The notes beneath the pieces were generated by a model. It saw only the letters and a program-made list of their open reading frames with translations, ran no database searches and was not told the origin of the DNA. The position numbers and the translations under genes were made by a program. Positions 23,052 through 31,207 of a stretch of 64,000 nt of DNA are shown piece by piece; position 1 is the first letter of the stretch; each line of letters starts with the position of its first letter. Source of the DNA: Actinomycetota bacterium. Its GTDB lineage: Bacteria; Actinomycetota; Thermoleophilia; Gaiellales; Gaiellaceae. The DNA lies in contig JACDEU010000006.1 of assembly GCA_013816245.1 (NCBI GenBank), positions 16,775-80,774 on the forward strand. The letters run 5' to 3'.

Positions 23052-23936
23052 GTGCGCCGAGCCCCCGCGATCGTCCTCGTCGTCGTCCTCTCTATCCTCG
23101 CCGCCGGCTGCGGCGGGTCGAGCAACAAGAGCTCCGCCGGAGGGACCGGGACGACCGCCGCCTCGTGCGCCAAGGCCGACCTCAACCTTGTCGAGCCGGG
23201 CACGCTCACGATCGGCACCTCCAACCCCGCCTTTCCACCGTGGTACGGCGGCGCAGAGAAGGCGCCGTGGAAGGTGAGCGACCCTCGATCGGGCAAGGGG
23301 TACGAGAGCGCGGTGGCCTACGCCGTCGCGAAGAAGCTCGGCTTCACGCATGCCGAGGTCGAGTGGAAAGTCGTGCCGTTCAACCTGTCATTTGCACCCG
23401 GGCCAAAGAAGTTCGATTTCGACATCAACCAGATTTCGTACAAGCCCATCCGAGCCAAGGCAGTCGACTTCAGCGACTCCTACTACGCGGTGAACCAGGC
23501 GCTCGTCGTCGTGAACGGTACGCCGATTGCCAGCGCAGGTTCAATCGCTGCGCTCAAGCCTTACAAGCTTGCGGTTCAGCTCGGCACAACGAGCTACGAC
23601 TACATCGTCGACAACATCAAGCCGTCGAAAAAGCCTGCCGTGTTCGACACCAACGACGCAGCGGTCGCCGCGCTCAAGAACAAGCAGATCGATGGGCTCG
23701 TGGTCGACTTCCCGACCGCCCTGTATGTGTCCGCTGTCCAGGTTCCGAACTCCAAAGTCCTCGGTCGATTCCCGACGGTGGGTACACAAGAGCACTTCGG
23801 GCTTGTCTTCGAGAAGGGTAATTCGCTTGGCTCATGCGTCAACGAGGCCCTTTCGAAGCTGCAGGACGATGGTACATTGCAGCGTTTCCAGGATGAGTGG
23901 ATCACGAAGGCCGGCGGCGCACCCGTCCTGAAGTAG
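23052..23936 (+). CDS. amino-acid ABC transporter substrate-binding lipoprotein
   Basis: A 294-residue family 3 solute-binding protein. It has a signal peptide with lipobox LAAGC (Cys near residue 20), a Gly/Ser linker, then LTIGTSNPAFPPWYGGA, KGYESAVAYAVAKKLGF, DFDINQISYKPIRAKAVDFS and AVQLGTTSYDYIV, the standard two-lobe polar amino-acid binding fold. It captures amino acids outside the membrane for the permease and ATPase that follow. GTG 23052 is chosen to give a short signal peptide. Confidence 0.92.
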   Translation: MRRAPAIVLVVVLSILAAGCGGSSNKSSAGGTGTTAASCAKADLNLVEPGTLTIGTSNPAFPPWYGGAEKAPWKVSDPRSGKGYESAVAYAVAKKLGFTHAEVEWKVVPFNLSFAPGPKKFDFDINQISYKPIRAKAVDFSDSYYAVNQALVVVNGTPIASAGSIAALKPYKLAVQLGTTSYDYIVDNIKPSKKPAVFDTNDAAVAALKNKQIDGLVVDFPTALYVSAVQVPNSKVLGRFPTVGTQEHFGLVFEKGNSLGSCVNEALSKLQDDGTLQRFQDEWITKAGGAPVLK

Positions 23937-23976
23937 CCCGCTGAACGAGAACCGCGGCTCGCGAATCCTCGGCAGT

Positions 23977-24783
23977 GTGACTGCCGGCTCCGAGGGGCGC
24001 CGCGCCGTAACGGTCGCGATCCTAAGCACGATCGTCTTCTTCACGCTGGTTGGGATAGCAATCACGCACGCGCCCGGCTGGCCCGAGGTGAGGCGCACGT
24101 TCTTCGACTGGGGCGAGTTCAAGGCCTCGATACCGGAGATCGCGCGCGCGTTTCTGTTGAACGTCAAGATCTTCGCGATCGCCGAGGCGTTCATCCTCGT
24201 CCTCGCGCTCGCACTGGCGGTCATTCGTAGCCTGCCCGGGCCCGTGTTCTTCCCGATGCGCATGCTCGGCATCGCCTATGCGGATTTCTTTCGCGGCGTG
24301 CCGACAATCCTCGTGATCGCTTTGCTCGGCTTCGGCGCTCCGGCGCTGCAACTCAGCTGGGTGCCGCTGTCGACGACGTTCTGGGGGATCGTCGCGCTCG
24401 TGCTGGTCTACACCGCCTATGTCTCGGAGGTGTACCGCGCCGGGATCGAGTCGGTGCACCCGAGTCAGGACGCCGCAGCGCGCTCGCTCGGGTTGTCGCA
24501 CTGGCAGTCGCTGCGGAAGGTCGTCCTGCCTCAGGCAGTGCGGCGTGTGATCCCGCCGCTTCTGAACGACTTCATCGGCCTGCAGAAGGACACGGCGCTG
24601 GTCGGGTTCCTCGGCTCGGTCGAGGCGTTCAAGCAGTCCCAGATCGACGCGGCAGCGACGTTCAACTACACGCCGTTCGTGGCGGCCGCGGTTCTCTTCG
24701 TCGCGCTCACGATCCCGCTTGCGCGCTTCACGGACTGGCTCGTGCTGCGTGATCGACGCCGGCGACAGGCGACAGGCGTCTGA
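23977..24783 (+). CDS. amino-acid ABC transporter permease
   Basis: A 268-residue HisM-type permease with about six helices and the EAA loop in GIESVHPSQDAAARSLGLSH, then VVLPQAVRRVIPPLLNDFIG, which contacts the ATPase. It follows the binding protein by 40 bp and overlaps the ATPase start as TGATG. The N-terminus may begin further upstream (a CTG at 23941 would add 12 residues). Confidence 0.92.
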   Translation: MTAGSEGRRAVTVAILSTIVFFTLVGIAITHAPGWPEVRRTFFDWGEFKASIPEIARAFLLNVKIFAIAEAFILVLALALAVIRSLPGPVFFPMRMLGIAYADFFRGVPTILVIALLGFGAPALQLSWVPLSTTFWGIVALVLVYTAYVSEVYRAGIESVHPSQDAAARSLGLSHWQSLRKVVLPQAVRRVIPPLLNDFIGLQKDTALVGFLGSVEAFKQSQIDAAATFNYTPFVAAAVLFVALTIPLARFTDWLVLRDRRRRQATGV

Positions 24784-25529
24784 TGAGCGAAGCGCTCGTC
24801 GTCGACGGTCTGCACAAGTCCTTCGGGACGCTCGAGGTTCTGCGCGGAGTGGACCTCGCCGTCGCCGAGCATGAAGTCGTCTGCCTGATCGGCGCCTCCG
24901 GCTCCGGAAAGTCGACGCTGTTGCGATGCGTCAACCTGCTAGAGCCGATCGACCAGGGCAGGATCGTCGTCGAGGGTGAGGAGATCACGGCGCCCGGCGT
25001 CAACGTGAACCGCATCCGCCGCCGCATCGGCATCGTCTTCCAGGCGTACAACCTCTTCCCGCACATGAGCGTCCTGCGTAACGTCACGCTCGCACCGACC
25101 CTCGCGCTCGGCACTTCCCGCGTGCAGGCAGAGGCCGAGGCGAAGGAGCTGCTCTCCCGCTTCGGGCTCGCTGACAAGCGGAACGATTATCCGGACAGTC
25201 TTTCGGGTGGCCAGCAGCAGCGGGTGGCAATCGTGAGAGCGCTCGCGATGCGGCCCGACCTGATGCTGCTCGACGAGGTGACGAGCGCTCTCGATCCGGA
25301 GCTCGTCGCCGAGGTGCTCGAGGTGATCCGAGAGCTTGCAGCCGGTGGGATGACGATGCTGATCGCGACCCACGAGATGGGCTTCGCGCGGGACATCGCC
25401 AACCGCATCTGCTTTCTCGACGAGGGCGTGATCCTGGAGCAAGGCCCTCCGGAGCAAATGCTCACCGAGCCGAAGGAGCCAAGAACGCAGCAGTTCCTGC
25501 AACGCATCATCAACGCGGGGCGGCTGTAG
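24783..25529 (+). CDS. amino-acid ABC transporter ATP-binding protein
   Basis: A 248-residue GlnQ/HisP-type ATPase: Walker A GASGSGKST, Q-loop FQAYNLFPHM, signature LSGGQQQRVAIVRALAM, Walker B LMLLDEVTSALD and H-loop ATHEMGF. It powers the permease encoded upstream. It is the third gene of a complete importer operon. Confidence 0.96.
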   Translation: MSEALVVDGLHKSFGTLEVLRGVDLAVAEHEVVCLIGASGSGKSTLLRCVNLLEPIDQGRIVVEGEEITAPGVNVNRIRRRIGIVFQAYNLFPHMSVLRNVTLAPTLALGTSRVQAEAEAKELLSRFGLADKRNDYPDSLSGGQQQRVAIVRALAMRPDLMLLDEVTSALDPELVAEVLEVIRELAAGGMTMLIATHEMGFARDIANRICFLDEGVILEQGPPEQMLTEPKEPRTQQFLQRIINAGRL

Positions 25530-25539
25530 CGTTACGGGG

Positions 25540-25833
25540 ATGCAGGAACCGGACACCCGCCGCATCGATCTTTCGCTCGAGCCGCTGGATGACTTCGTGG
25601 TCGTCCAACCTTCCGACGAGGAGTCCGAGACGAACCTCGGGCTGATCCTCCCCGCGTCCGCAGAGGCCGACTGCCGCACCGGAGTTCTCACCGCGGTCGG
25701 AGGCGAAGTGACCGGAGTCGAGCCCGGAGACAAGGTCCTGTTCCCGAGCGAGGCCGGCTACGAGGTGCGACTCGCCGGCAACGCGGTCCGAGTCATGCGC
25801 CGCAGCGAGCTCATCGCCCGCGTCCACGACTAG
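25540..25833 (+). CDS. GroES-like co-chaperonin paralogue
   Basis: A 97-residue Cpn10 fold: LEPLDDFVVVQPSDEESETN, GLILPASAEADCRTGVLTAV, PGDKVLFPSEAGYEVRL. The order of strands and the mobile-loop position match GroES, but the mobile loop and dome are divergent and no groEL is near. It lies 10 bp after the transporter ATPase. It is probably a secondary GroES-like protein; its partner is unknown. Confidence 0.8.
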   Translation: MQEPDTRRIDLSLEPLDDFVVVQPSDEESETNLGLILPASAEADCRTGVLTAVGGEVTGVEPGDKVLFPSEAGYEVRLAGNAVRVMRRSELIARVHD

Positions 25834-25835
25834 GC

Positions 25836-26852
25836 CTAAGTCACGTGGGCGCGGGTGACGTCGGCAGGTGACGCGCAGCCGAGGAGCGCAAGCCCGAGCT
25901 CGACCTCCTTGCGCAGCAACTCGAGGACTCGCGTCACGCCCTGCTCCCCGTCGACGGCGAGGCCCCACAGCATTGCGCGGCCGATGAGCACGGCTCTTGC
26001 GCCGAGCGCGAGCGCCTTGAGAACGTCGGTGCCGCGACGGACGCCGCCGTCGAGCAACACCTCGGCGCGGCCGTCGACCGCGGCGACGACCTCCTCGAGC
26101 GCGTCGAGTGACGCCTGCACGCCGTCGAGCTGCCGTCCACCGTGGTTCGAGACGACGATCGCTGCAGCACCGTGCGCGAATGCGAGCTCTGCGTCCTCCG
26201 CGGTGAGGATCCCCTTGACGATGACCGGCAGGCCGTACCCGGCAAGCCATTCGAGGTCGCGCCAGCTGAAACCGGCGTCGAACTTCGCGGAAAAGATGTC
26301 GCCCACGACGGTCAGGTGCTCGGGAATCTTGAAGTCGATGCGAATGTCGCGCTCGCGCCGGCCTAGATAGGGGGCGTCGACCGTGAGCACGAGCGCGGAA
26401 AAATCGTTTTCCACCGCTTCGGCGATCAGCTCCTCGGTCTTCGAGCGATCACCGAAGACGTAGACCTGGAACCAGCGCGCCGCACCCGGCACCGCAGCGG
26501 AAACTTCCTCCGGTCGCGTCGTCGCTGCGGTCGAGAGACACATGATCGTTCGCGCCGCCGCCGCCGCTCGCGCGGTCGCGAGCTCTCCGTCCGGGTGAGC
26601 CATGCGCTGCATCGCAAGCGGCGCGATCAGGATCGGCAAGCCGATCTCCGTCCCGAGGACAGTGGTTGCCGTCGTCACCGATTGAACGTCGACGAGCACG
26701 CGCGGCCGCAGCTTGCGCCGCTCGAACGCGGCCAGGTTGTCACGCATCGTGACCTCGTCGCCCGCCCCGCCGGCGAAGTAGGCGTGCGCGTTCTCGTCGA
26801 GCTTTTCCTCGGCGAGCTGCTCGTACTCCCAGACGTTCACCGGCTGCGGCAC
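25836..26852 (-). CDS. FMN-dependent alpha-hydroxy-acid oxidase/dehydrogenase
   Basis: A 338-residue TIM-barrel flavoenzyme of the lactate/glycolate oxidase family: YFAGGAGDEVTMRDNLAAFE, PILIAPLAMQRMAHPDGELA, WFQVYVFGD, the catalytic His/Arg in IVVSNHGGRQLDGVQASLDA and the FMN-phosphate loop DGGVRRGTDVLKALALGARA. It oxidises 2-hydroxy acids to keto acids. GTG 26852 is 6 nt after TACGCT; the longer frame would run into tRNA-Ser(CGA). Confidence 0.93.
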   Translation of the reverse strand: MPQPVNVWEYEQLAEEKLDENAHAYFAGGAGDEVTMRDNLAAFERRKLRPRVLVDVQSVTTATTVLGTEIGLPILIAPLAMQRMAHPDGELATARAAAAARTIMCLSTAATTRPEEVSAAVPGAARWFQVYVFGDRSKTEELIAEAVENDFSALVLTVDAPYLGRRERDIRIDFKIPEHLTVVGDIFSAKFDAGFSWRDLEWLAGYGLPVIVKGILTAEDAELAFAHGAAAIVVSNHGGRQLDGVQASLDALEEVVAAVDGRAEVLLDGGVRRGTDVLKALALGARAVLIGRAMLWGLAVDGEQGVTRVLELLRKEVELGLALLGCASPADVTRAHVT

Positions 26853-26858
26853 CGGACG

Positions 26859-26864
26859 AGCGTA
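26859..26864 (-). promoter_or_regulatory. leaderless -10 box (TACGCT)
   Basis: TACGCT on the minus strand ends 6 nt before GTG 26852 of the hydroxy-acid oxidase. Confidence 0.45.
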
Positions 26865-26907
26865 TCCGGGCGCCCGGAGAGGGTGGGCGCTACCCTTGCG
26901 TACCCGC

Positions 26908-26996
26908 GGAGGGGTGGCAGAGCGGTCGAATGCGGCGGTCTCGAAAACCGTTTCGGGCTCTTGGGTCCGACGAGGGTTCAAATCCCTCCCCCTCCG
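26908..26996 (+). tRNA. tRNA-Ser(CGA)
   Basis: Acceptor GGAGGGG pairs with CCCCTCC (26989-26995). Anticodon CGA lies at 26942-26944 in TCTCGAAAA. A long variable arm and T-loop GTTCAAATC follow. CCA is not encoded. It reads UCG. Confidence 0.95.
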
Positions 26997-27146
26997 TTAA
27001 CTTGGCCGAATGCCCCTCTGAACCTAGAGTGGCATTCCAGCCTTGAACGCTCGTCCGCTGCAGCCAAGCGCTCTCTGATCAGAATAGAATCGACAGTTGG
27101 TTCCGCTGGAGTTCTGTTGTCACACTCTCATGACTGAGGAGGCCAG

Positions 27147-27866
27147 ATGAGCAGGTTTAAATTGCCGCCACGCACCCCCGATCGGACTGCGAAGATCGAT
27201 CCTCCAGAGGCCTTGGAGGATCACGACAGCGGCCCCTCACTCGTGGCGACTTACCTCGCGACCGTTTCGGACCCGCCCCGGGAATCCGGGCCGAGCAGCC
27301 GAGCCGTAGAGGCGACTGATTTCGACCGGCTCGGTGACCACGTTAGTTCGGTACTCAGCGCGGCGCAAGAGGCCGCCCTCCGCATTCGAGAGGAGGCTCG
27401 GAAGGAGGCCGAGACCCTCCGCGAACAAGCGCAGCAGGAGGCGATGGCATGCGCAGAGGAGGCGCGCGAGGAGGCTGACGCCTCAACGGCTGAGGCGCTC
27501 CGGCTCCGGTCTGATGCGCGTCAATGGGCGGAGCAAGCACGTACAGCAGCGGAGAACTATGCGGCCGATCGTCAGTCCGGAGCTGAAGCTGAGGCCCAAC
27601 AGATTCTTTCGGCAGCCGAACGGCAAGCCGCCTCTTACAGCGACGACGCACAACGTCGATATCAGGCGCTCAAAATGGATACTTCGCTGGCCGAGGATCA
27701 CCTCCGCGAGCTCGCCTCCGGGCTGCATGATCTCGCAGTTCGGCTCGACAACCTCTTGTCGACGCCTCCGGGCGAGGAAGAAAGTGACCGACCCGCAGCG
27801 GACGACGATTCACTCATCGACGCGTTGGGGCCGCAACATGCCCAGAACGAGGAATCAGCCACGTAA
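27147..27866 (+). CDS. DivIVA-like coiled-coil protein
   Basis: A 239-residue hydrophilic protein. Residues 65-210 are an Ala/Glu/Arg-rich coiled coil (AAQEAALRIREEARKEAETL, AEAEAQQILSAAERQAASYS) like the cell-pole/wall proteins DivIVA and Wag31, but the N-terminal DivIVA membrane-binding motif is not evident. A Shine-Dalgarno GAGGAGG lies four bases before the ATG. It may scaffold membrane processes with the TM protein encoded next. It starts the accessory-looking block after tRNA-Ser(CGA). Confidence 0.6.
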   Translation: MSRFKLPPRTPDRTAKIDPPEALEDHDSGPSLVATYLATVSDPPRESGPSSRAVEATDFDRLGDHVSSVLSAAQEAALRIREEARKEAETLREQAQQEAMACAEEAREEADASTAEALRLRSDARQWAEQARTAAENYAADRQSGAEAEAQQILSAAERQAASYSDDAQRRYQALKMDTSLAEDHLRELASGLHDLAVRLDNLLSTPPGEEESDRPAADDDSLIDALGPQHAQNEESAT

Positions 27867-28233
27867 CGGGAGGTCACGCAGTTGGGCATGGTTCACTCGC
27901 CCGTGGCACTCTCCATCCCAAAACCCGTCCACCGGAAACACGCCCCCTGCAGATGCTGAGGTCGCCGCTGCGCTTGATCGTCTGCTCGAGCCGCTCGAGA
28001 GCCTGCGGCAAAAGGGTTTTCAAAACGAAGCCGTTCAGACCACGCGAGCCGAGATTGCACACACTCGGCCGCCCGTACGACACGGGCGGCGTTGGTCCTT
28101 GGCTGTCGTCGTCAGACGCATCCGCTATAGCGACCTTTCGCCGTACCGACAGATACGAGGCGCGTTTGGCTGGGCCTTGGTCTGGATCGCGCTGATCGCG
28201 ATTCTCTGGCTCGTTTTCACCCAGCTGTCTTAG
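27838..28233 (+). CDS. C-terminally membrane-anchored basic protein
   Basis: A 131-residue protein. The disordered Arg/Pro/Trp-rich start (MPRTRNQPRNGRSRSWAW) and a short helical segment (AEVAAALDRLLEPLESLRQK) are followed by a basic stretch and one C-terminal transmembrane helix (FGWALVWIALIAILWLVFT). It overlaps the end of the coiled-coil gene by 29 bp in another frame, so the two are probably co-expressed. No family is recognised. Confidence 0.5.
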   Translation: MPRTRNQPRNGRSRSWAWFTRPWHSPSQNPSTGNTPPADAEVAAALDRLLEPLESLRQKGFQNEAVQTTRAEIAHTRPPVRHGRRWSLAVVVRRIRYSDLSPYRQIRGAFGWALVWIALIAILWLVFTQLS

Positions 28234-28300
28234 TCGACGAGCGTTGCCCCCACTGCCGCTACCTTCGATGGGCTCCTCGGATCTGGCGAGTCGAAGGGCA

Positions 28301-28600
28301 CTAGCTCAGCGCGATGATGATCACTCCGACCGAGAGCGCAAGTCCACCGGCGACGATCATTACCGATCGCCGACGAGCAAGCAGGTCCGCAGCCCGTAGG
28401 CCGGGAGTCGCAGCCTTAGGGACTGCAGCGAGGCCGAGCAGTAGCACTGCGAGACCGAGCGCAGCGATCCCAGCCGTACTCTTGCCGAGTTCCTTGACAA
28501 CGTCCTCCAGTGCTAGCCCAGTGAAATCCACGCCGAGAACATGGTTCGATTTCGGAGACGAGCGCGACGCGGTAGCCGATTTCGCCTCGACGGGCGTCAC
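28301..28600 (-). CDS. small two-helix membrane protein
   Basis: A 99-residue protein with a polar N-terminus (residues 1-40), then two hydrophobic helices (AGIAALGLAVLLLGLAAVP and SVMIVAGGLALSVGVIIIAL) joined by a basic loop LLARRRS. It lies 8 bp after the TTLP-repeat protein on the same strand. Unknown function. Confidence 0.55.
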   Translation of the reverse strand: MTPVEAKSATASRSSPKSNHVLGVDFTGLALEDVVKELGKSTAGIAALGLAVLLLGLAAVPKAATPGLRAADLLARRRSVMIVAGGLALSVGVIIIALS

Positions 28601-28608
28601 GCCGAAAC

Positions 28609-29493
28609 TCAGAAAGGACGAGAACGATGTGGTCGCTCCGCAGACATTGCGCTTTCTCGCGCTGCCACAGCCGCTGGCGATCTGACGACGGAACCGAAGA
28701 CAGCAATGGTCACACGGAGCAAACTCCCGCGTCTGGTGCGAAGCCCGATCTGATACGTACCGACCTGGAGCCGCTTCCCGTGAACGCGACCGTTGAAGCG
28801 GAACCGGTTGATGCCGGCGTGGCCGCGCACTGCAAACGAACCGACGACTCGACAGAGCGGGAAAATCTCGACCACGGTGAACCGAACCCGGCGCGCGTGT
28901 CGAAGGCTGAACACGAGAAGTATCGAGCGTCGCGCCTCTGGCCCGTGCCAGACGAGAGCGTGTTGGGAGCTACGGAGGCCGGTAACCTCTGTAGCCGCGT
29001 CGCTCGGGTCAGATGCCGAAGCGGTGAACAGACTGGCGGACGCCGAGCCAGGTGTCGCCGTGTCGTTTCCGCCAGACGGGAATGAGCCTGCGTTCTGCAT
29101 TGACGGGAGAACCGCTCCGAGACTTGTCGACGTCGAGACCGACGATGTTGGCGAGGTGGTCGTGATCTTCGGCAAGGTCGTGCTCACCTGAAGCGTCGTC
29201 GTTACCTTCGGAAGCGTCGTCGTTACCTTCGGAAGCGTGGTACTGATCGGAAGCGTGGTACTGACTGGCAGCGTCGTCGTGACCGGCAGCGTCGTCGTGA
29301 CCTTCGGCAGGGTTGTGCTGACCGGAAGCGTGGTCGTGAGCTTTGGCAGGGTTGTGCTGACCGGCAGGGTGGTCGTCAGCGTCGGGAGCCCGGTCGTTAG
29401 GCTCAGCGTGGGTCCTGACGACCGCCCGGCTAGAGCCGTGCTGGCAAGAAAGCCCAGCAGGAGAAGAGTCGTGAGAGTGGCCGCAGGCCTCAC
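28609..29493 (-). CDS. secreted protein with TTLP hexapeptide repeats
   Basis: A 294-residue protein with signal peptide MRPAATLTTLLLLGFLASTALAG. Residues 28-105 contain about thirteen near-identical units of the form (V/K/I)xTTLP, such as LPVSTTLPKLTTT. A Ser/Thr-rich spacer follows, then a C-terminal domain (HALVWHGPEARRSILLVFSL, GINRFRFNGRVHGKRLQVGT, YQIGLRTRRGS) resembling a small Ig-like secreted domain. The repeat looks like a stalk with possible O-glycosylation sites. Unknown role; likely cell surface. Confidence 0.65.
   Translation of the reverse strand: MRPAATLTTLLLLGFLASTALAGRSSGPTLSLTTGLPTLTTTLPVSTTLPKLTTTLPVSTTLPKVTTTLPVTTTLPVSTTLPISTTLPKVTTTLPKVTTTLQVSTTLPKITTTSPTSSVSTSTSLGAVLPSMQNAGSFPSGGNDTATPGSASASLFTASASDPSDAATEVTGLRSSQHALVWHGPEARRSILLVFSLRHARRVRFTVVEIFPLCRVVGSFAVRGHAGINRFRFNGRVHGKRLQVGTYQIGLRTRRGSLLRVTIAVFGSVVRSPAAVAARESAMSAERPHRSRPF
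29178..29415 (-). repeat. in-frame 18-bp tandem repeats encoding xxTTLP
   Basis: Units of 18 bp (plus-strand core like AGCGTCGTCGTGACCTTCGG) repeat with small changes across about 240 bp. The unit number is likely to vary by slippage. Confidence 0.75.
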
Positions 29494-29672
29494 AACTCAA
29501 CCAGTACCCCAACTGGCCGTCGCACAATCTCGTTTCCGCACGACCGGGAGGAAAGCGGGCTGTTGGAAGGGTTATGTGCGCGGCGCCAGCATCGGTAAAT
29601 GTCCCCCAACCCGGATCCTCAGTCGCCAGGCTGACATGATCGCGAAAACCGCTCGACAGAATGGAAGGTGCC

Positions 29673-29975
29673 ATGGGCGTGAAACTCCACCGTTGTTCCA
29701 ACCTCTGGCTCAAGGTGAAGGCTCACCCGTGCTGGAAAGTGCAGAAGGCACTCGACGACCTGGGCATCGAGTACGAGGTCGTTCCGGGGCCGTGGCCAAG
29801 CCGGAAGAAGCGAGACGCCGTGCTGGCAGGCACCGGCCAAACGTCGTATCCCGCGATCCAGTTCGAGGACGGGAGGTGGTATCGCGAGCAATCCAAGGAC
29901 ATGGAGCACACCATCCGGGAGGGCCGGTTGATGACAAAAAATGTCCGCCCGGCGAACGATTCGAATCCCTCCTAA
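29673..29975 (+). CDS. glutaredoxin/GST N-terminal-like protein
   Basis: A 100-residue thioredoxin-fold protein: MGVKLHRCSNLWLKVKAHPC, WKVQKALDDLGIEYEVVPGP, TGQTSYPAIQFEDGRWYREQ with the cis-Pro SYP. Instead of a CxxC it has spaced cysteines (C8 and C20), so canonical glutaredoxin chemistry is doubtful. ATG 29673 is chosen because GGAAGG lies five bases before it. It is divergent from the TTLP protein. Confidence 0.75.
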   Translation: MGVKLHRCSNLWLKVKAHPCWKVQKALDDLGIEYEVVPGPWPSRKKRDAVLAGTGQTSYPAIQFEDGRWYREQSKDMEHTIREGRLMTKNVRPANDSNPS

Positions 29976-30034
29976 GCCTCGCGCGAACCGAAGCACCGCC
30001 CTTCCCGACTACGGTAGGCGGCTGAAGAGCGGGG

Positions 30035-30955
30035 TCAGCCCCGAACGCGTGCTCCGTGGAGCAGCAGACCGATGATCCCTTGCTCGCTTGAAGTGGCGTC
30101 CTTGCGCAGGAGTTCGTCGATCTGAACGCCGACGAGGAAGATGATCGACGCCGTATAGAGGTACGCCGCGAGGACGAGGAAGACGGTCAAGGCGCCGCTC
30201 GCCGACTTGAAGTTCGCGAGGGCGCTGACGTACCAGTCGAAGATCAGCGCTTCGACGATCCAGGCGGCGACGACGACGGCCGAACCGGCGCTCGACCACC
30301 GCGCCCGTCGGCGCTCGGCCGGGCCGTAGTGGACGAGCAGCCCTACTCCGACGCCGAGCGCGATAACAGCAAACGGCCAGCGGAGCACCAGGAGGAGCGT
30401 GTGCGTGACACCGTGATCAGCGATTCGCGGCGCCACCGTGACCCCGAGCACCGCCAGCACAACGGCGACGGCAACACCGAGTGCGAGCGCAAACGAGATG
30501 CCCCAGCGTCGGAGGAAGGGCCGCTGCTCCTCCGCCTCGTAGATGAGGTTCATGCCGCTCATGCAGGCGCGCACGAGCCCGGAGCCGTACCAGAGCAGTG
30601 CAGTGCCTGCGAGGGCAGGCAGTGCGAGTCCTCCGTCTCTCAGGACCTTCCCGACCGCGGTGTTGATCGCCGTAAAGGCAGTCGGCGTGAGCTGACGGGA
30701 GATGCCGTCTGCAAGCGTGTTCGTCCAGACATCCGCGAGCCCCAACATCTTGAGCAGGGCGATGCCAAAGAGCGCGAGAGGGACGAGCGCCTTCAGGATC
30801 TGGAACGAAATTGCGCTCGCGCTGTTCAGGATCTGGTGCCGCGAGAAGAGATTGATCCAGAGCCGCACGACGGCAGCGGCGCGTTGCGGGAGCGACTGCC
30901 GGGTTGAGGTACGTTGCCGGCTCCGGCCCGTGGTCTTGGTCGCAGCAATGCTCAC
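30035..30955 (-). CDS. YihY/BrkB-family membrane protein
   Basis: About 306 residues with six hydrophobic segments: a basic N-terminus, then FQILKALVPLALFGIALLKM, ALPALAGTALLWYGSGLVRA, YEAEEQRPFLRRWGISFALA, ALGVAVAVVLAVLGVTV and AALFDWYVS-type motifs near the end. The order matches YihY/UPF0761, formerly miscalled ribonuclease BN. Function is unsettled. GTG 30955 is preferred over TTG 30973 because GAGGAAAGG precedes it. Confidence 0.88.
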   Translation of the reverse strand: MSIAATKTTGRSRQRTSTRQSLPQRAAAVVRLWINLFSRHQILNSASAISFQILKALVPLALFGIALLKMLGLADVWTNTLADGISRQLTPTAFTAINTAVGKVLRDGGLALPALAGTALLWYGSGLVRACMSGMNLIYEAEEQRPFLRRWGISFALALGVAVAVVLAVLGVTVAPRIADHGVTHTLLLVLRWPFAVIALGVGVGLLVHYGPAERRRARWSSAGSAVVVAAWIVEALIFDWYVSALANFKSASGALTVFLVLAAYLYTASIIFLVGVQIDELLRKDATSSEQGIIGLLLHGARVRG

Positions 30956-30991
30956 AGCCTTTCCTCGAACCAAGGTCTGAAACGAGAGGTG

Positions 30992-31041
30992 AGCGCTACA
31001 GCCTGAGCGCGCGAAGGCGTGACCGCGCTCGCTGTAGCGCT
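30992..31041. repeat. 11-bp inverted repeat upstream of the BrkB-like gene
   Basis: AGCGCTACAGC (30992-31002) and its exact inverse GCTGTAGCGCT (31031-31041) flank a 28-bp GC-rich spacer, just upstream of the BrkB-like start. It could be an operator or part of a termination structure. Confidence 0.5.
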
Positions 31042-31077
31042 ACAACCGCTCGACACTCCACCGAAGAAGGGGGCCTG

Positions 31078-31100
31078 CGGGGGAAACACGGTTTCCCCCG
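31078..31100 (-). terminator. tRNA-Ser terminator hairpin
   Basis: Perfect 10-bp stem CGGGGGAAAC / GTTTCCCCCG with loop ACG, directly downstream of tRNA-Ser(GGA) on the minus strand. Confidence 0.75.
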
Positions 31101-31107
31101 CGTTATG

Positions 31108-31196
31108 CGGAGAGGGCGGGATTTGAACCCGCGACGCACCTTTCAGCACGTACGCGATTTCCAGTCGCGCTCCTTAGGCCACTCGGACACCTCTCC
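31108..31196 (-). tRNA. tRNA-Ser(GGA)
   Basis: Minus strand. Acceptor GGAGAGG/CCTCTCC, anticodon GGA (complement of 31160-31162), long variable arm, T-loop GTTCAAATC. It reads UCC and UCU. Confidence 0.95.
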
Positions 31197-31207
31197 GTGC
31201 TGCGAAA

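Noticed and set aside
29178..29415. CRISPR-like array
   Set aside because: The repeats are contiguous in-frame 18-bp coding units without spacers, and no cas genes are near.
30035..30955. Ribonuclease BN annotation
   Set aside because: The protein is a YihY/BrkB membrane protein; RNase BN is a soluble metallo-beta-lactamase and the old name is a misassignment.
26997..31107. Integrated mobile element at tRNA-Ser
   Set aside because: No integrase, transposase or repeated tRNA 3' end was found, so it is reported only as a possible accessory block.
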